Notes under the pieces: generated by a model | Database searches by the model: none | Seen by the model: the letters and a program-made list of their open reading frames with translations, nothing else | Told to the model about the DNA's origin: nothing | Part shown: piece after piece, positions 1 through 6,998 of the stretch | How positions within the stretch are numbered: the stretch's first letter is position 1 | Layout of the letters: every line of letters begins with the position of its first letter | Virus record (IMG/VR): IMGVR_UViG_3300038701_001976 | Location: 1-25,433 of that record | Origin: a virus | Length of the DNA: 25,433 nt | Reading direction: 5' to 3' (one strand) | Program-made: the position numbers and the translations under genes

Positions 1-281
1 AGGACATGACCGTAGACGGGCACTTGTGCACCGTCGCCTCGGGGTGGGAGGTCAATTGGAGTGGCGTTGGGGGGTGGGGCGGCCCGGTGGCCAGTCAGAA
101 GCCAAACGTAATCCACGCCTGTGAGTTTACTGATTGCTTCAAGCACATCATTCCGGGGCGCGGTCTGACCCGATTCCCATTGGGCTACGGCCCCGCGTGT
201 TTTGCCGGTGGCTTGAGCTAGTTCAACTTGCGTTAGGCTGGCTTCACTTCTGGCCAGTTTGATGCGTTCGTTCAGTTCCAT
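1..281 (-). CDS. C1/CI-type phage repressor, N-terminal part (truncated by window edge)
   Basis: Reading leftward from an ATG at 281, 93 codons stay open to the window edge. The protein starts MELNERIKLARSEASLTQ and continues through a classic XRE helix-turn-helix (LTQVELAQATGKTRGAVAQW, about residues 16-35). A linker follows, ending near VPVYGHV, the kind of sequence that precedes an S24 (LexA/CI-like) autoprotease domain, which would lie outside the window. The same frame is open further upstream to an ATG at 356, adding 25 residues. I prefer 281 because family members usually begin just before the NERIKLAR helix, although neither start has a strong Shine-Dalgarno. It diverges from a Cro-like gene across paired inverted repeats, the standard position for a lysogeny repressor. 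The HTH is clear; the S24 domain is inferred. Confidence 0.85.
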   Translation of the reverse strand, partial: MELNERIKLARSEASLTQVELAQATGKTRGAVAQWESGQTAPRNDVLEAISKLTGVDYVWLLTGHRAAPPPNATPIDLPPRGDGAQVPVYGHV

Positions 282-328
282 TGCATCAAGATATTCGGGC
301 GGACTGGCAAAGTCTTGGCTAGAGTGCC

Positions 329-357
329 TTGACGAATATACAGTTTCACTGTACATG
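329..357 (+). promoter_or_regulatory. Putative early rightward promoter (PR-like)
   Basis: TTGACG at 329-334 matches the sigma70 -35 consensus in five of six positions. It is followed after exactly 17 bases by TACATG at 352-357, a weak -10. The inverted repeat at 339-353 lies between these boxes, so a bound repressor would block the promoter. On the opposite strand TATATT (335-340) could be the -10 of a leftward maintenance promoter with no good -35, as expected for a promoter needing activation. Inferred from sequence only. Confidence 0.5.
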
Positions 358-378
358 ATCTTCATCAGTAAAACTGTA
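339..378. promoter_or_regulatory. Paired operator-like inverted repeats between repressor and Cro
   Basis: Site 1, at 339-353, is a perfect inverted repeat TACAGT-TTC-ACTGTA. Site 2, at 364-378, reads ATCAGT-AAA-ACTGTA: the CAGT/ACTG core is symmetric and the right arm is identical to site 1. Their centres (346 and 371) are 25 bases apart, about 2.4 helical turns. They lie between the divergent repressor and Cro-like genes, so they are the obvious operators. Site 2 is the more degenerate arm pair and may bind more weakly. Confidence 0.7.
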
Positions 379-391
379 CGGATGAAATTTC

Positions 392-613
392 ATGGACACA
401 GAGGATAGCCTCACCGGCATGGCCGCAGTGCGCAGCACCGTGAAGTCCATCGCCTGGCTTGCAGAGGAAATGGGAATCACCCGTGGCGCAATCCACCAGT
501 GGGGAGACAAAGTTCCCGCTGAGCGGATCGGCGAGATCGCACGCATCACAGGTCTTTCGCCGCAACGGCTACGTCCTGATCTTTTCTCAGCTGCAAGCGA
601 GGCAGCAGAATGA
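392..613 (+). CDS. Cro-like (YdaS-type) HTH regulator
   Basis: 73 residues with a compact HTH: SIAWLAEEMGITRGAIHQWG (about 19-38), then VPAERIGEIARITGLSPQRLRPDLF. The W-G-x-x-VPAER and LRPDLF signatures are typical of the YdaS/Cro group of small phage regulators. It is the first rightward gene after the divergent operator region, which is where lambda-like phages place cro, so its likely role is to shut off repressor transcription and open the lytic path. The start is the ATG at 392; an alternative in-frame ATG at 419 would still keep the HTH. The next gene begins inside its stop codon (ATGA at 610-613), implying translational coupling. Confidence 0.8.
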   Translation: MDTEDSLTGMAAVRSTVKSIAWLAEEMGITRGAIHQWGDKVPAERIGEIARITGLSPQRLRPDLFSAASEAAE

Positions 614-1065
614 CCCGCTACTACCGCACCGCCTGGCAAATCTGGAAACAACAGAACAGCGGCCGTATGCCTGAACTGGCCTCCGTTCTCGGTTTGAAGC
701 TGAGTACGGTTCGTGCATGGGGAAGCTTCCCGGGTGACCCGCATGTTGAGACCGTCTCCCGATTTACCGGCATTCCTGTCCATCAACTGGTGCGCAGTGC
801 GAGTGAGCCATGCTTCACCACCGGTCAGAATGTTTCGGTGGAGGATTTGACGTGGCCTGAATTGCGCCTCCGGGCCGCGGCCAATCTGCCAGCCACTCTC
901 GACAACCAACTGATGGGAACCCCGCCCCCAGGCCGCTCGGCATTGTGCCAGCGTAAAGCGAAGGGCGAAGCCACCCGACACGCGCACGATCTCCCGCCAT
1001 TGGATCTCAACATACAGGCAAAGGTTCTGGATTTCTCCAGAGACCATGCCGGCTTGAATATCTGA
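610..1065 (+). CDS. Hypothetical phage early protein with HTH-like N-terminus
   Basis: 151 residues. The first 70 (YYRTAWQIWKQQNSGRMPE, then LASVLGLKLSTVRAWGSF, then ETVSRFTGIPVHQLV) look like a second small HTH: helix, turn and a VRAWGSFP recognition region, followed by a helix resembling the one in the preceding Cro-like protein. The C-terminal half is basic and proline-containing with no recognised domain; it includes a WPELRLRAAANLPATLD segment that may be a third helical element. It overlaps the Cro-like gene by four bases and is followed by a 75-base gap before the next gene. It is probably a transcriptional regulator, but I do not recognise the family. Confidence 0.6.
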   Translation: MTRYYRTAWQIWKQQNSGRMPELASVLGLKLSTVRAWGSFPGDPHVETVSRFTGIPVHQLVRSASEPCFTTGQNVSVEDLTWPELRLRAAANLPATLDNQLMGTPPPGRSALCQRKAKGEATRHAHDLPPLDLNIQAKVLDFSRDHAGLNI

Positions 1066-1140
1066 ACAGTTTTTCTCCATGCCACGGACCCTATCGGGCC
1101 CTGATCAAGGCGTCACCGTAAACGACCACAGAGGCACTAC

Positions 1141-1608
1141 ATGCCGGTAAGACACACAGACGAAACAAAGAAACTGGACCGGGCACTTTCCAATTCCGTT
1201 GATGAAGTGGGCGGTCAGCTGGCCAGCGGTGAAGTGATTGGGATGTCTGGGGTTTCGATCCACCGCATCTTAAAGGGCGAGCAGCGCATTGCGCTCCACG
1301 ACGCGTACCGGATCGACCGGCTAGGCGGGGATAACGTTCTGCGCAAGTGGGCTGAGATGCAGGGCTATCGGTTGAAGCCGACCGACATGGGCGAGCCGGA
1401 TGGCGGCAGCGTGCACGACATGCTGTGTGGGCTATCCAAGGAGTCCAGCGAGGCAATCCAGATCACTTTGAAGGCCTCGGCAGACGGCGCAATTAGCGTG
1501 AATGAGGCGCGGTCAATCCTGAAAGCACTGCATGAGATGTTTGCCGCGGGACGGCAGATCGAGAGCCTTTGCCATGCAGTGCTGGCACGGGCCGGGGAGG
1601 GCGCATGA
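1141..1608 (+). CDS. CII-like phage regulatory protein (CP76-type), putative
   Basis: 155 residues. The N-terminal half (DRALSNSVDEVGGQLASGEV, then a helix-turn-helix region with SIHRILKGEQRIALHDAYRI) resembles the Phage_CP76/CII family of alphaproteobacterial and Mu/P2-like phages. In that family an HTH decides lysogenic gene expression. The C-terminal part (SSEAIQITLKASADGAISVN followed by EARSILKALHEM) is an amphipathic helical domain typical of oligomerising regulators. AGAGG lies upstream of the ATG. The third position of the early operon, after Cro, is the position of cII in lambda. The family call rests on pattern recognition only; an unrelated HTH protein is possible. Confidence 0.55.
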   Translation: MPVRHTDETKKLDRALSNSVDEVGGQLASGEVIGMSGVSIHRILKGEQRIALHDAYRIDRLGGDNVLRKWAEMQGYRLKPTDMGEPDGGSVHDMLCGLSKESSEAIQITLKASADGAISVNEARSILKALHEMFAAGRQIESLCHAVLARAGEGA

Positions 1609-1925
1609 CCATTCCTTGCCCCGTATGCGGTCGTGAGATGCGTAATTTCACGGCAGACACGATTGTGGCGCTTGCCGGACTGAAAGGGCGTGACGAGCGG
1701 TTTTTTCGTGTCCTGTTCAAGAACGTTGGGAAACCACTGTCGGGTTATGAGCTTATTTATCTCGCCTATGAAGATGACGGAGGGGCTGATCATTTTACCC
1801 CTAGTTATCTGGACGTACTGGCATCCTCAACCGTGCGCAGGCTTCGGCGCTCGCTTCCAGGCGCATTCAAGATCACCTGTCATTACGGAAAAGGCTACGT
1901 GTTGGAGATGTCCGATGTCTCGTGA
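1605..1925 (+). CDS. OmpR-type winged-helix DNA-binding protein with N-terminal CxxC
   Basis: 106 residues from the ATG at 1605, which overlaps the previous stop (ATGA). An upstream in-frame start at 1569 would overlap more and add a low-complexity leader, so it is rejected. Residues 5-8 are CPVC, possibly half of a zinc knuckle. From about residue 35 the protein matches the C-terminal winged helix of response regulators: FRVLFKNVGKPLSGYELI, then STVRRLRRSL, then a wing ending KITCHYGKGYVLE. There is no receiver domain, so it would act as a stand-alone DNA-binding protein. It is one of five adjacent small putative regulators. Its targets are unknown. Confidence 0.7.
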   Translation: MTIPCPVCGREMRNFTADTIVALAGLKGRDERFFRVLFKNVGKPLSGYELIYLAYEDDGGADHFTPSYLDVLASSTVRRLRRSLPGAFKITCHYGKGYVLEMSDVS

Positions 1926-2235
1926 TCTTCTCATGCAAGCCGCTGACGCGCTCAAGACCACCGATCCCGTCCTGGCAGCCCAGGTCCACAAAGCGGCCTT
2001 CAATTACCCGCCATCGACCAAGGGCATGGGGCTGACAGCAAGGCAGCGTGATCTGCTGAATTTCATTCGTTCATACAGCAAGATGAACCGGGGGCAGATG
2101 CCGACCTTTGAAGAAATGCGCCGTGCTCTCGGTCTGAAATCTAAATCTGCTATCCATCGGATTATCATCGCGCTTGAAGAGCGTGGGCACATTCACCGCA
2201 TTCCAACCAAGGCTCGCGCCATGGAGTTGGTCTGA
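1915..2235 (+). CDS. LexA N-terminal-type winged HTH protein without protease domain
   Basis: 106 residues from the ATG at 1915 (MSRDLLMQAADAL), overlapping the previous gene by 11 bases. Residues about 40-105 match the LexA DNA-binding domain: LTARQRDLLNFIRSY, then MPTFEEMRRALGLKSKSAIH, then a wing RIIIALEERGHIHRIPTKAR. The protein stops there, lacking the S24 autoprotease half of true LexA, so it cannot self-cleave in response to DNA damage. It may bind SOS-like or phage operators constitutively or compete with host LexA. It is followed by the methylase with a one-base TGATG overlap. Confidence 0.72.
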   Translation: MSRDLLMQAADALKTTDPVLAAQVHKAAFNYPPSTKGMGLTARQRDLLNFIRSYSKMNRGQMPTFEEMRRALGLKSKSAIHRIIIALEERGHIHRIPTKARAMELV

Positions 2236-3440
2236 TGGGTGAGGTCCGTTTTATCACACCGGACCAGCCGGTGCGCTTTCATGAATACGCCAATGTCTTT
2301 CCGATGATGGACGGCAAGCCACATGCCGATCTGGTTGAGGATCTGCGCATAAACGGCATGCAAGAACCCATCGTGATGGTTGGTGACACGATCCTTGATG
2401 GGCGCAACCGCTATATGGCCGCCCGCTCAATTGGCATTGAAATAAGGGCCGTCCAATACGAGGGCAGTGACCCTCTGGCGTTTGTGATCAGCAAAAACCT
2501 TTCGCGCCGCCATCTGACAGAAAGCCAAAGGGCTATGGTCGCGGCCAAGCTGGCAAAACTTCCAAGGGGTGCAAATCAGCATACCGCCCAGGCGGTATCC
2601 TCCCCATCGCAGTCAGATGCGGCCGGTCAGATGCAGGTCAGCGTTGATAGCGTTCAGCGGGCACGGGCCGTTCAAGATCACGGAATAGACGAATTGGCAG
2701 CGAAGGTTGAGGCTGGCGTTATTTCGGTCAAGCCAGCAGCAGAGATTGCGAGACAGCCAAAAGATCGGCAGGCAGAGATTCTGGCGAAAGGTGACGATGC
2801 AATCCTGGCCGAAGCCAAGCGTATTCGCACGGCCCGTATGTCTGACCGGAAACAAAAGCGAGCCGAGCGCGAAAGCCAGTTGGCAGCGAAGATCAGCGCG
2901 ATGCCAGACAGGCCCTTTGGCGTTATATATGCCGACCCGCCTTGGCGGTTTGAAACCTTCAATGACATTACCGGATCCGAGAAATCGGCCGACAACCACT
3001 ACCCCACCCAAACGCTTGATGTGATCAGGGGGCACAAGCCAAATTCTGCACCTGATGCAGTTCTGTTCTTGTGGGCAACGGCACCTATGCTGCCGGAAGC
3101 GCTAGAAGTGATGGCCGCATGGGGCTTCACCTACAAGTCCAGCGGCGTCTGGATCAAGGACAGGATTGGCACCGGATACTGGCTTCGCAATCAGCATGAG
3201 TTGATCCTGATTGGCACCAAAGGCTCGGTGCCCGCGCCGTCAATGGGTGATCAGATAGCATCTGTTTTTGAAGCGCCGGTGCGTGATCACTCTCAAAAAC
3301 CGGACGAAGTTGCCGAGATGATTGAGCGGCTTTTCCCGAACCTTCCAAAACTCGAGATGTATTCCCGCGACCCCCGGCCTGGCTGGGATGCGTGGGGCTA
3401 TGAGTCTAACCAACCCCGAAAGGATCCCTCCCATGACTGA
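2235..3440 (+). CDS. ParB-N / MT-A70 fusion: DNA adenine methyltransferase
   Basis: 401 residues. Residues about 5-115 form a ParB/Srx-like domain with the ILDGRNRY and ISKNLSRRHLT signatures. Residues 125-200 resemble the HTH/linker of ParB-like proteins. Residues about 225-390 are an MT-A70 N6-adenine methyltransferase with the catalytic DPPW (residues 234-237, in VIYADPPWRF), followed by LFLWAT and the motif-rich end EMYSRDPRPGWDAWG. It probably methylates phage DNA at adenine, either to evade restriction or to alter gene control; the ParB-like part may give DNA binding. The start is fixed by TGATG coupling at 2233-2237. It overlaps the next gene by eight bases. The target sequence cannot be read from the protein. 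Confidence 0.88.
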   Translation: MGEVRFITPDQPVRFHEYANVFPMMDGKPHADLVEDLRINGMQEPIVMVGDTILDGRNRYMAARSIGIEIRAVQYEGSDPLAFVISKNLSRRHLTESQRAMVAAKLAKLPRGANQHTAQAVSSPSQSDAAGQMQVSVDSVQRARAVQDHGIDELAAKVEAGVISVKPAAEIARQPKDRQAEILAKGDDAILAEAKRIRTARMSDRKQKRAERESQLAAKISAMPDRPFGVIYADPPWRFETFNDITGSEKSADNHYPTQTLDVIRGHKPNSAPDAVLFLWATAPMLPEALEVMAAWGFTYKSSGVWIKDRIGTGYWLRNQHELILIGTKGSVPAPSMGDQIASVFEAPVRDHSQKPDEVAEMIERLFPNLPKLEMYSRDPRPGWDAWGYESNQPRKDPSHD

Positions 3441-3987
3441 TATCGGACCAGACCACAATATCCAGATTGACCCGGATGCAGTGATTGCATTCCAGATTGG
3501 CAAGCTGAAACGCGCGAAGGCCAGCAGCAAGAACGCCCAGGGTGATCTGAAAGCCATCCTGAACAAGCTGGATGCGTCCGGCCTGCACACCAAAGCGGCC
3601 GTTGATGCCCTGAAGATCGTCGACAAGGGCAAGAAAGAAGAGACGGTCGAGTACATCCAGAAACTGCTGGCCTATCTGCGCATCATGGGCGAGCCGCTGC
3701 AGAAGGCGCAACTGGACCTGTTTGAATCCGGACCGGAACCGCAGCCGCTTGATGAGAAGGCCTATGCCGATGGCCTGCGCGCCGGTCGGCTTGATGATCC
3801 TTACGACAACCCGCATGACCCGAATTCAGAATCAGGACGCCAATGGCAGGCCGGTTTCGACAAGGGGCAGGAAGAGCGCCGGCTGATCCTGGCGATGGAG
3901 ACGGAAGAGCAGGATCCGGAAGATCTGTCGGAAGATGATGACGATCAGTCCGACATTGAAGATGCAGATATGGAAGCTGCGGAGTAG
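3433..3987 (+). CDS. GapR-like (DUF2312-like) plus RMF-like fusion protein
   Basis: 184 residues from the ATG at 3433. The N-terminal 90 residues are a coiled, helical domain (FQIGKLKRAKASSKNAQGDL, then LHTKAAVDALKIV, then LLAYLRIMG) with the shape of DUF2312/GapR, an alphaproteobacterial protein that binds overtwisted DNA. Residues about 108-148 (KAYADGLRAGR, DNPHDP, WQAGFDKGQ) resemble ribosome modulation factor. The last 30 residues are very acidic. A longer in-frame ORF starts at 3322 but would lie inside the methylase gene, so it is rejected. If both assignments hold, one protein links DNA topology with ribosome hibernation. Each half is a distant match. Confidence 0.6.
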   Translation: MTDIGPDHNIQIDPDAVIAFQIGKLKRAKASSKNAQGDLKAILNKLDASGLHTKAAVDALKIVDKGKKEETVEYIQKLLAYLRIMGEPLQKAQLDLFESGPEPQPLDEKAYADGLRAGRLDDPYDNPHDPNSESGRQWQAGFDKGQEERRLILAMETEEQDPEDLSEDDDDQSDIEDADMEAAE

Positions 3988-3990
3988 GGC

Positions 3991-4569
3991 ATGGGCATTT
4001 TAGCGCTCGATCCCGGCACGCACTTTGGCTGGGCTTGGTATGATCCGGCGACACGGACCAAGGAGTCCGGTTGCTGGCGTCTGGGCAAGGCCAAGGCGAC
4101 ACGGGGCGAGCGCTTTGCCCAACTCATGCAGAACCTGAAAATGTTCTGCGCAACCCACACCGTAGCAAAGATCGCGATCGAGGGGGCATCACTTGCCAGT
4201 GCCGGCAGCTCCGCATCCCGGTCCATGACCGAGGCGTGGATTCCCCTGGTGGAGCTATTCTGCCATCTGCACAAACTGCCAGAGCCATCGGTTGCAGCGC
4301 CGGCTTCGTGGCGTTCAGCCTTTATCGGCTGCACCAAAGCCCCAAAGGACGTGCAGGGCACCGAGACCCGCCGCAGATGGCTCAAGGAAAAGACAATGGA
4401 ACGCTGCCGTTCGCGCGGTTCCTATCCCTCAAATGACAACGAGGCAGATGCCATCGGCATTCTGTTTTGGGCAGTGCACGGGTGTGATGAGCGACTGGCA
4501 AAGCAGCGCGAAAATCGAAAACAGGCCAAGCGCGAAAAGCGCAGGCAGCAACAGTTGGAGTTGGTGTGA
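3991..4569 (+). CDS. RuvC-like Holliday junction resolvase (phage type)
   Basis: 192 residues with an RNase H-fold resolvase pattern: ILALDPGTHFGWA at the N-terminus (catalytic Asp7), IAIEGAS (Glu64), and SNDNEADAIGI near residue 150 (Asp149/Asp153). These acidic residues bind the metals that cut four-way junctions. A highly basic, glutamine-rich C-terminal tail (about 168-190) probably binds DNA. Phage resolvases of this type process replication and recombination branches before packaging. It starts three bases after the preceding stop, and its own stop overlaps the GTG start of the helicase gene (GTGA). Confidence 0.85.
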   Translation: MGILALDPGTHFGWAWYDPATRTKESGCWRLGKAKATRGERFAQLMQNLKMFCATHTVAKIAIEGASLASAGSSASRSMTEAWIPLVELFCHLHKLPEPSVAAPASWRSAFIGCTKAPKDVQGTETRRRWLKEKTMERCRSRGSYPSNDNEADAIGILFWAVHGCDERLAKQRENRKQAKREKRRQQQLELV

Positions 4570-6011
4570 ACGCCCACGCTTACGGCCAAGAAGATAACAG
4601 TGATTTCCGGGCGCTGCCACACAGCATTGAGGCTGAGCAGGCGCTGCTCGGGGCCATCCTGATCAATAATGATGCCTTCTTTGCAGTGTCTGATTTCCTG
4701 AGATCTGAGCACTTTTACGAAGCGTTGCATCAGCGCATATTCGAGATCTGCGCACACCTTATTCCGCAAGGCCGCAAGGTAAACCCGATCACGGCCAAAG
4801 ATCATCTCGATGCAAACGCGATGGTCGGTGAGATAACCCAGGCGCAGTATTTGATCCGTCTGGCCGCAGAAGCGGCAACGATTGTCAACGCTCGAGATTT
4901 TGGCCTGTCGATCAAGGATATGGCGACCCGGCGCAAACTGATAGCGATCGGGGAGGAATTGGTGGACCGCGCCTTGAATGCTGATTTTATCGACAAGCCC
5001 ATTCCCGACCATGCCGACGCCGTAATCGGGCAGATACAGGATGCGGTGCATGGTGATGAGGCGTTTGGGCTGAAGTCTATCCACACGCTCGCGGGTTCGG
5101 CGCTGACACAGATTTCGGATGCCATGGAAGGCAAGTCAATCATTGGCTGGTCAACAGGCCTGAAGGGGCTCGATGGCATGATAGATCTCATGGCGCCGGG
5201 TGAGATGATCCCACTCTATGGACGCTCAGGTGGAGCAAAGACGGCGCTTGCCACGCAGCTCGGAATGGCGGTGGCGCGACAAGGCGGTAGGGTTCTGCAG
5301 ATCCAGATGGAGATGAAGGGCGAGAACGTCGCAATGCGCGTTCTGTCGACGGGAACCGGTGTCAGCGTTCAGCGGCAGCGGTCTGCCAGGATCAACATGT
5401 CCGATTACGAGCGCCTGCATGAACAAGCCTCTGCCCTCAAGGACCTCCCGTTTTATCTGATCAATCCGGGGCGGTGCACCACGACCAAGCTTGTGTCGCT
5501 CATACAGGCAGCCAAGAGGCGGCTCGGTGGCTTGGATATGATCATTATCGATCACCAGCGGCTCGTGCGGTCCGAGGGGCGAATGACAGACATTCAGACT
5601 GTCGAGAATTTCTTTCAGGAGATGGTTGAGCTCAAGCACGAGATGAATGCTGTCATCATGCCCCTGGTGCAGCTGAAGACAGACGATCCGAGGCTCATGC
5701 CGGAAAAGCCGAAGGTAAGTTCTGCATGGGGTGGTGATGCGATCAACCAGTCGGCTGACATGATTTTGGCAACCCACAACGAATACCGCGTGCTTAAGAA
5801 CAATCCGCCGCAGGCAGAAAAAGGCTCACACAAACACGCTGAATGGTTGGCACGCTGTGGCCCGGCTGAAGGCAAGATCGAAATAGGCGTCCTGAAAAAC
5901 CGCTCAGGCACAGAAGGGGATTACCGCCCATTCGGGTTTGACGGGGCACGGATGCTGTTCAGCGATCTTGAGGACAGCCGGGCAGACGGCAATCCAATGG
6001 GTCTGTTTTAG
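4566..6011 (+). CDS. dnaB: Replicative DnaB-type helicase
   Basis: 481 residues, starting with GTG in a GTGA overlap with the resolvase gene. The N-terminal DnaB domain (about 14-115: RALPHSIEAEQALLGAIL) leads to a RecA-like ATPase (about 190-470). The P-loop is GRSGGAKT (219-226), so the usual Gly before the Lys is Ala224. Walker B is MIIIDH with Asp329, and the arginine finger lies in VLKNRSG (442-448). It would unwind phage DNA at the fork and be loaded at the phage origin. No separate loader or primase is recognised nearby, so host factors may be used. A CDS this complete is unlikely to be inactive despite the altered P-loop. Confidence 0.9.
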   Translation: MNAHAYGQEDNSDFRALPHSIEAEQALLGAILINNDAFFAVSDFLRSEHFYEALHQRIFEICAHLIPQGRKVNPITAKDHLDANAMVGEITQAQYLIRLAAEAATIVNARDFGLSIKDMATRRKLIAIGEELVDRALNADFIDKPIPDHADAVIGQIQDAVHGDEAFGLKSIHTLAGSALTQISDAMEGKSIIGWSTGLKGLDGMIDLMAPGEMIPLYGRSGGAKTALATQLGMAVARQGGRVLQIQMEMKGENVAMRVLSTGTGVSVQRQRSARINMSDYERLHEQASALKDLPFYLINPGRCTTTKLVSLIQAAKRRLGGLDMIIIDHQRLVRSEGRMTDIQTVENFFQEMVELKHEMNAVIMPLVQLKTDDPRLMPEKPKVSSAWGGDAINQSADMILATHNEYRVLKNNPPQAEKGSHKHAEWLARCGPAEGKIEIGVLKNRSGTEGDYRPFGFDGARMLFSDLEDSRADGNPMGLF

Positions 6012-6024
6012 AGAAAGGTGCGAG

Positions 6025-6162
6025 ATGACCATCATCATGAACGGGCACACAGTGCTCACGAATAACACGGCTGCCGCGTCTGATCTCCTGGCCTGGATAG
6101 CGCAACTGCATGCAGAGCACGTCCGACAGGGCCGCCCGGTTTCAGAGGGGCCGCTGTCATGA
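6025..6162 (+). CDS. Small hypothetical protein (45 aa)
   Basis: 45 residues, MTIIMNGHTVLTNNTAAASD followed by LLAWIAQLHAEHV and a short tail. The ATG at 6025 has a purine-rich GAGAAAGGTG nearby. It lies between the helicase gene and a small cysteine-rich protein and ends in an ATGA overlap with the latter, which supports it being translated. No domain is recognised. A longer in-frame ORF beginning at 5938 would lie inside the helicase gene and is rejected. Confidence 0.6.
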   Translation: MTIIMNGHTVLTNNTAAASDLLAWIAQLHAEHVRQGRPVSEGPLS

Positions 6163-6359
6163 CACAGCCAAGGTGTGAAACGTGCAGGTTCGTTGCTGAG
6201 GTCAGCGGAGAATATTTCAGCGTAACGTCAAAGGCAATCAAACACGGGCGTGGCCACATATTTTGCAGAAGATACCCCCAGGAAATCAAAATTCTCAACC
6301 CCGGATACTGGTGCGGTGAGCACACCCCCAAAGATCAAACAGAAGGGCAGGACACATGA
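6159..6359 (+). CDS. Small cysteine-rich (zinc-ribbon-like) phage protein
   Basis: 66 residues with two cysteine groups: CETCRF at the N-terminus (Cys6, Cys9), then CRRYP and PGYWCGEH. The order CxxC...C-R-x-P...WCGE is seen in many small phage early proteins and suggests a single bound zinc. The function is unknown; nucleic-acid or protein binding is possible. It is coupled on both sides by ATGA overlaps (6159-6162 and 6356-6359). Confidence 0.65.
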   Translation: MTQPRCETCRFVAEVSGEYFSVTSKAIKHGRGHIFCRRYPQEIKILNPGYWCGEHTPKDQTEGQDT

Positions 6360-6475
6360 CCCACGAAGAGCTTGTAGAGAAGGTGGCGCAAGCCCTAGCC
6401 TCAATCTCAACCGCCATCGCCTTAAAAAAATCTATCGTGGCCCTCACCGATTTAGAAAAGGAAACAGACACATGA
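6356..6475 (+). CDS. Very small hypothetical protein (39 aa) coupled to SSB
   Basis: 39 residues: MTHEELVEKVAQALASIST, then AIALKKSIVALTDLEKETDT. The ATG at 6356 overlaps the previous stop (ATGA) and its own TGA at 6473-6475 overlaps the SSB start (ATGA). This double coupling is the main evidence that it is real. The sequence is a single amphipathic, coiled-coil-like helix. A possible role is delivering ribosomes to ssb or binding a partner. No family is recognised. Confidence 0.55.
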   Translation: MTHEELVEKVAQALASISTAIALKKSIVALTDLEKETDT

Positions 6476-6930
6476 GCGGATCTGTAAACAAAGCGATTAT
6501 CGTTGGCAATCTTGGGGCCGACCCGGAAATCCGCGCTATGAAAAACGGTGACAAGATAGCAAGCCTGCGCATCGCCACCTCTGAATCATGGAAAGACAAA
6601 CAGTCTGGCGAGCGCCGCGAAAAGACAGAGTGGCATCAAGTTGTAATCTTCAACGAGGGCTTGGCCAAGGTGGCTGAAAACTATCTGTCCAAGGGCACAA
6701 AGGTTTACATCGAAGGCCAGTTGCAGACCCGCCAATGGGAAGACCAGCAAGGCAATAAGCGATATTCCACGGAGATCGTGCTGCAGCGCTACCGAGGCGT
6801 GCTGCAGATCCTCTCAGGCAAGCCACAGGAAGGGCAGGGAGAGGCTCAAGCCCAATCCAGTGCAGAGGACTACGCCAAACAGTCTGGCGGCTCATACGGC
6901 CGCGATATGGATGACGAGATTCCTTTTTGA
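6472..6930 (+). CDS. ssb: Single-stranded DNA-binding protein
   Basis: 152 residues from the ATG at 6472, the start that gives the canonical N-terminus (SVNKAIIVGNLGADPEIR). An OB fold spans about 5-112, with EKTEWHQVVIF and VYIEGQLQTRQWED. A glutamine-rich linker follows, and then the acidic tip DMDDEIPF, which recruits replication and repair partners. It coats single strands at the phage fork and works with the DnaB-type helicase and resolvase encoded upstream. A longer in-frame ORF from 6250 reads through the neighbouring small genes in another frame and is rejected. Confidence 0.95.
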   Translation: MSGSVNKAIIVGNLGADPEIRAMKNGDKIASLRIATSESWKDKQSGERREKTEWHQVVIFNEGLAKVAENYLSKGTKVYIEGQLQTRQWEDQQGNKRYSTEIVLQRYRGVLQILSGKPQEGQGEAQAQSSAEDYAKQSGGSYGRDMDDEIPF

Positions 6931-6998
6931 GGGGCTGACAACTGCGCATATTCGATTTTCGCCATCACCAATCCCAAAGACCCAAATGACGGTGGGTA

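Noticed and set aside
6-221. Rightward 71-residue ORF at the left edge
   Set aside because: It lies opposite the clear repressor HTH frame and its protein is low-complexity; it is an antisense shadow.
346-1080. Leftward 244-residue ORF opposite the Cro-like and second HTH genes
   Set aside because: The opposite strand has recognisable HTH motifs, ATGA coupling and an operator-promoter; this long antisense frame has no domain.
1066-1140. Terminator in the gap before the CII-like gene
   Set aside because: The GGACCC/GGGCCC stem is short, mismatched and has no T-run.
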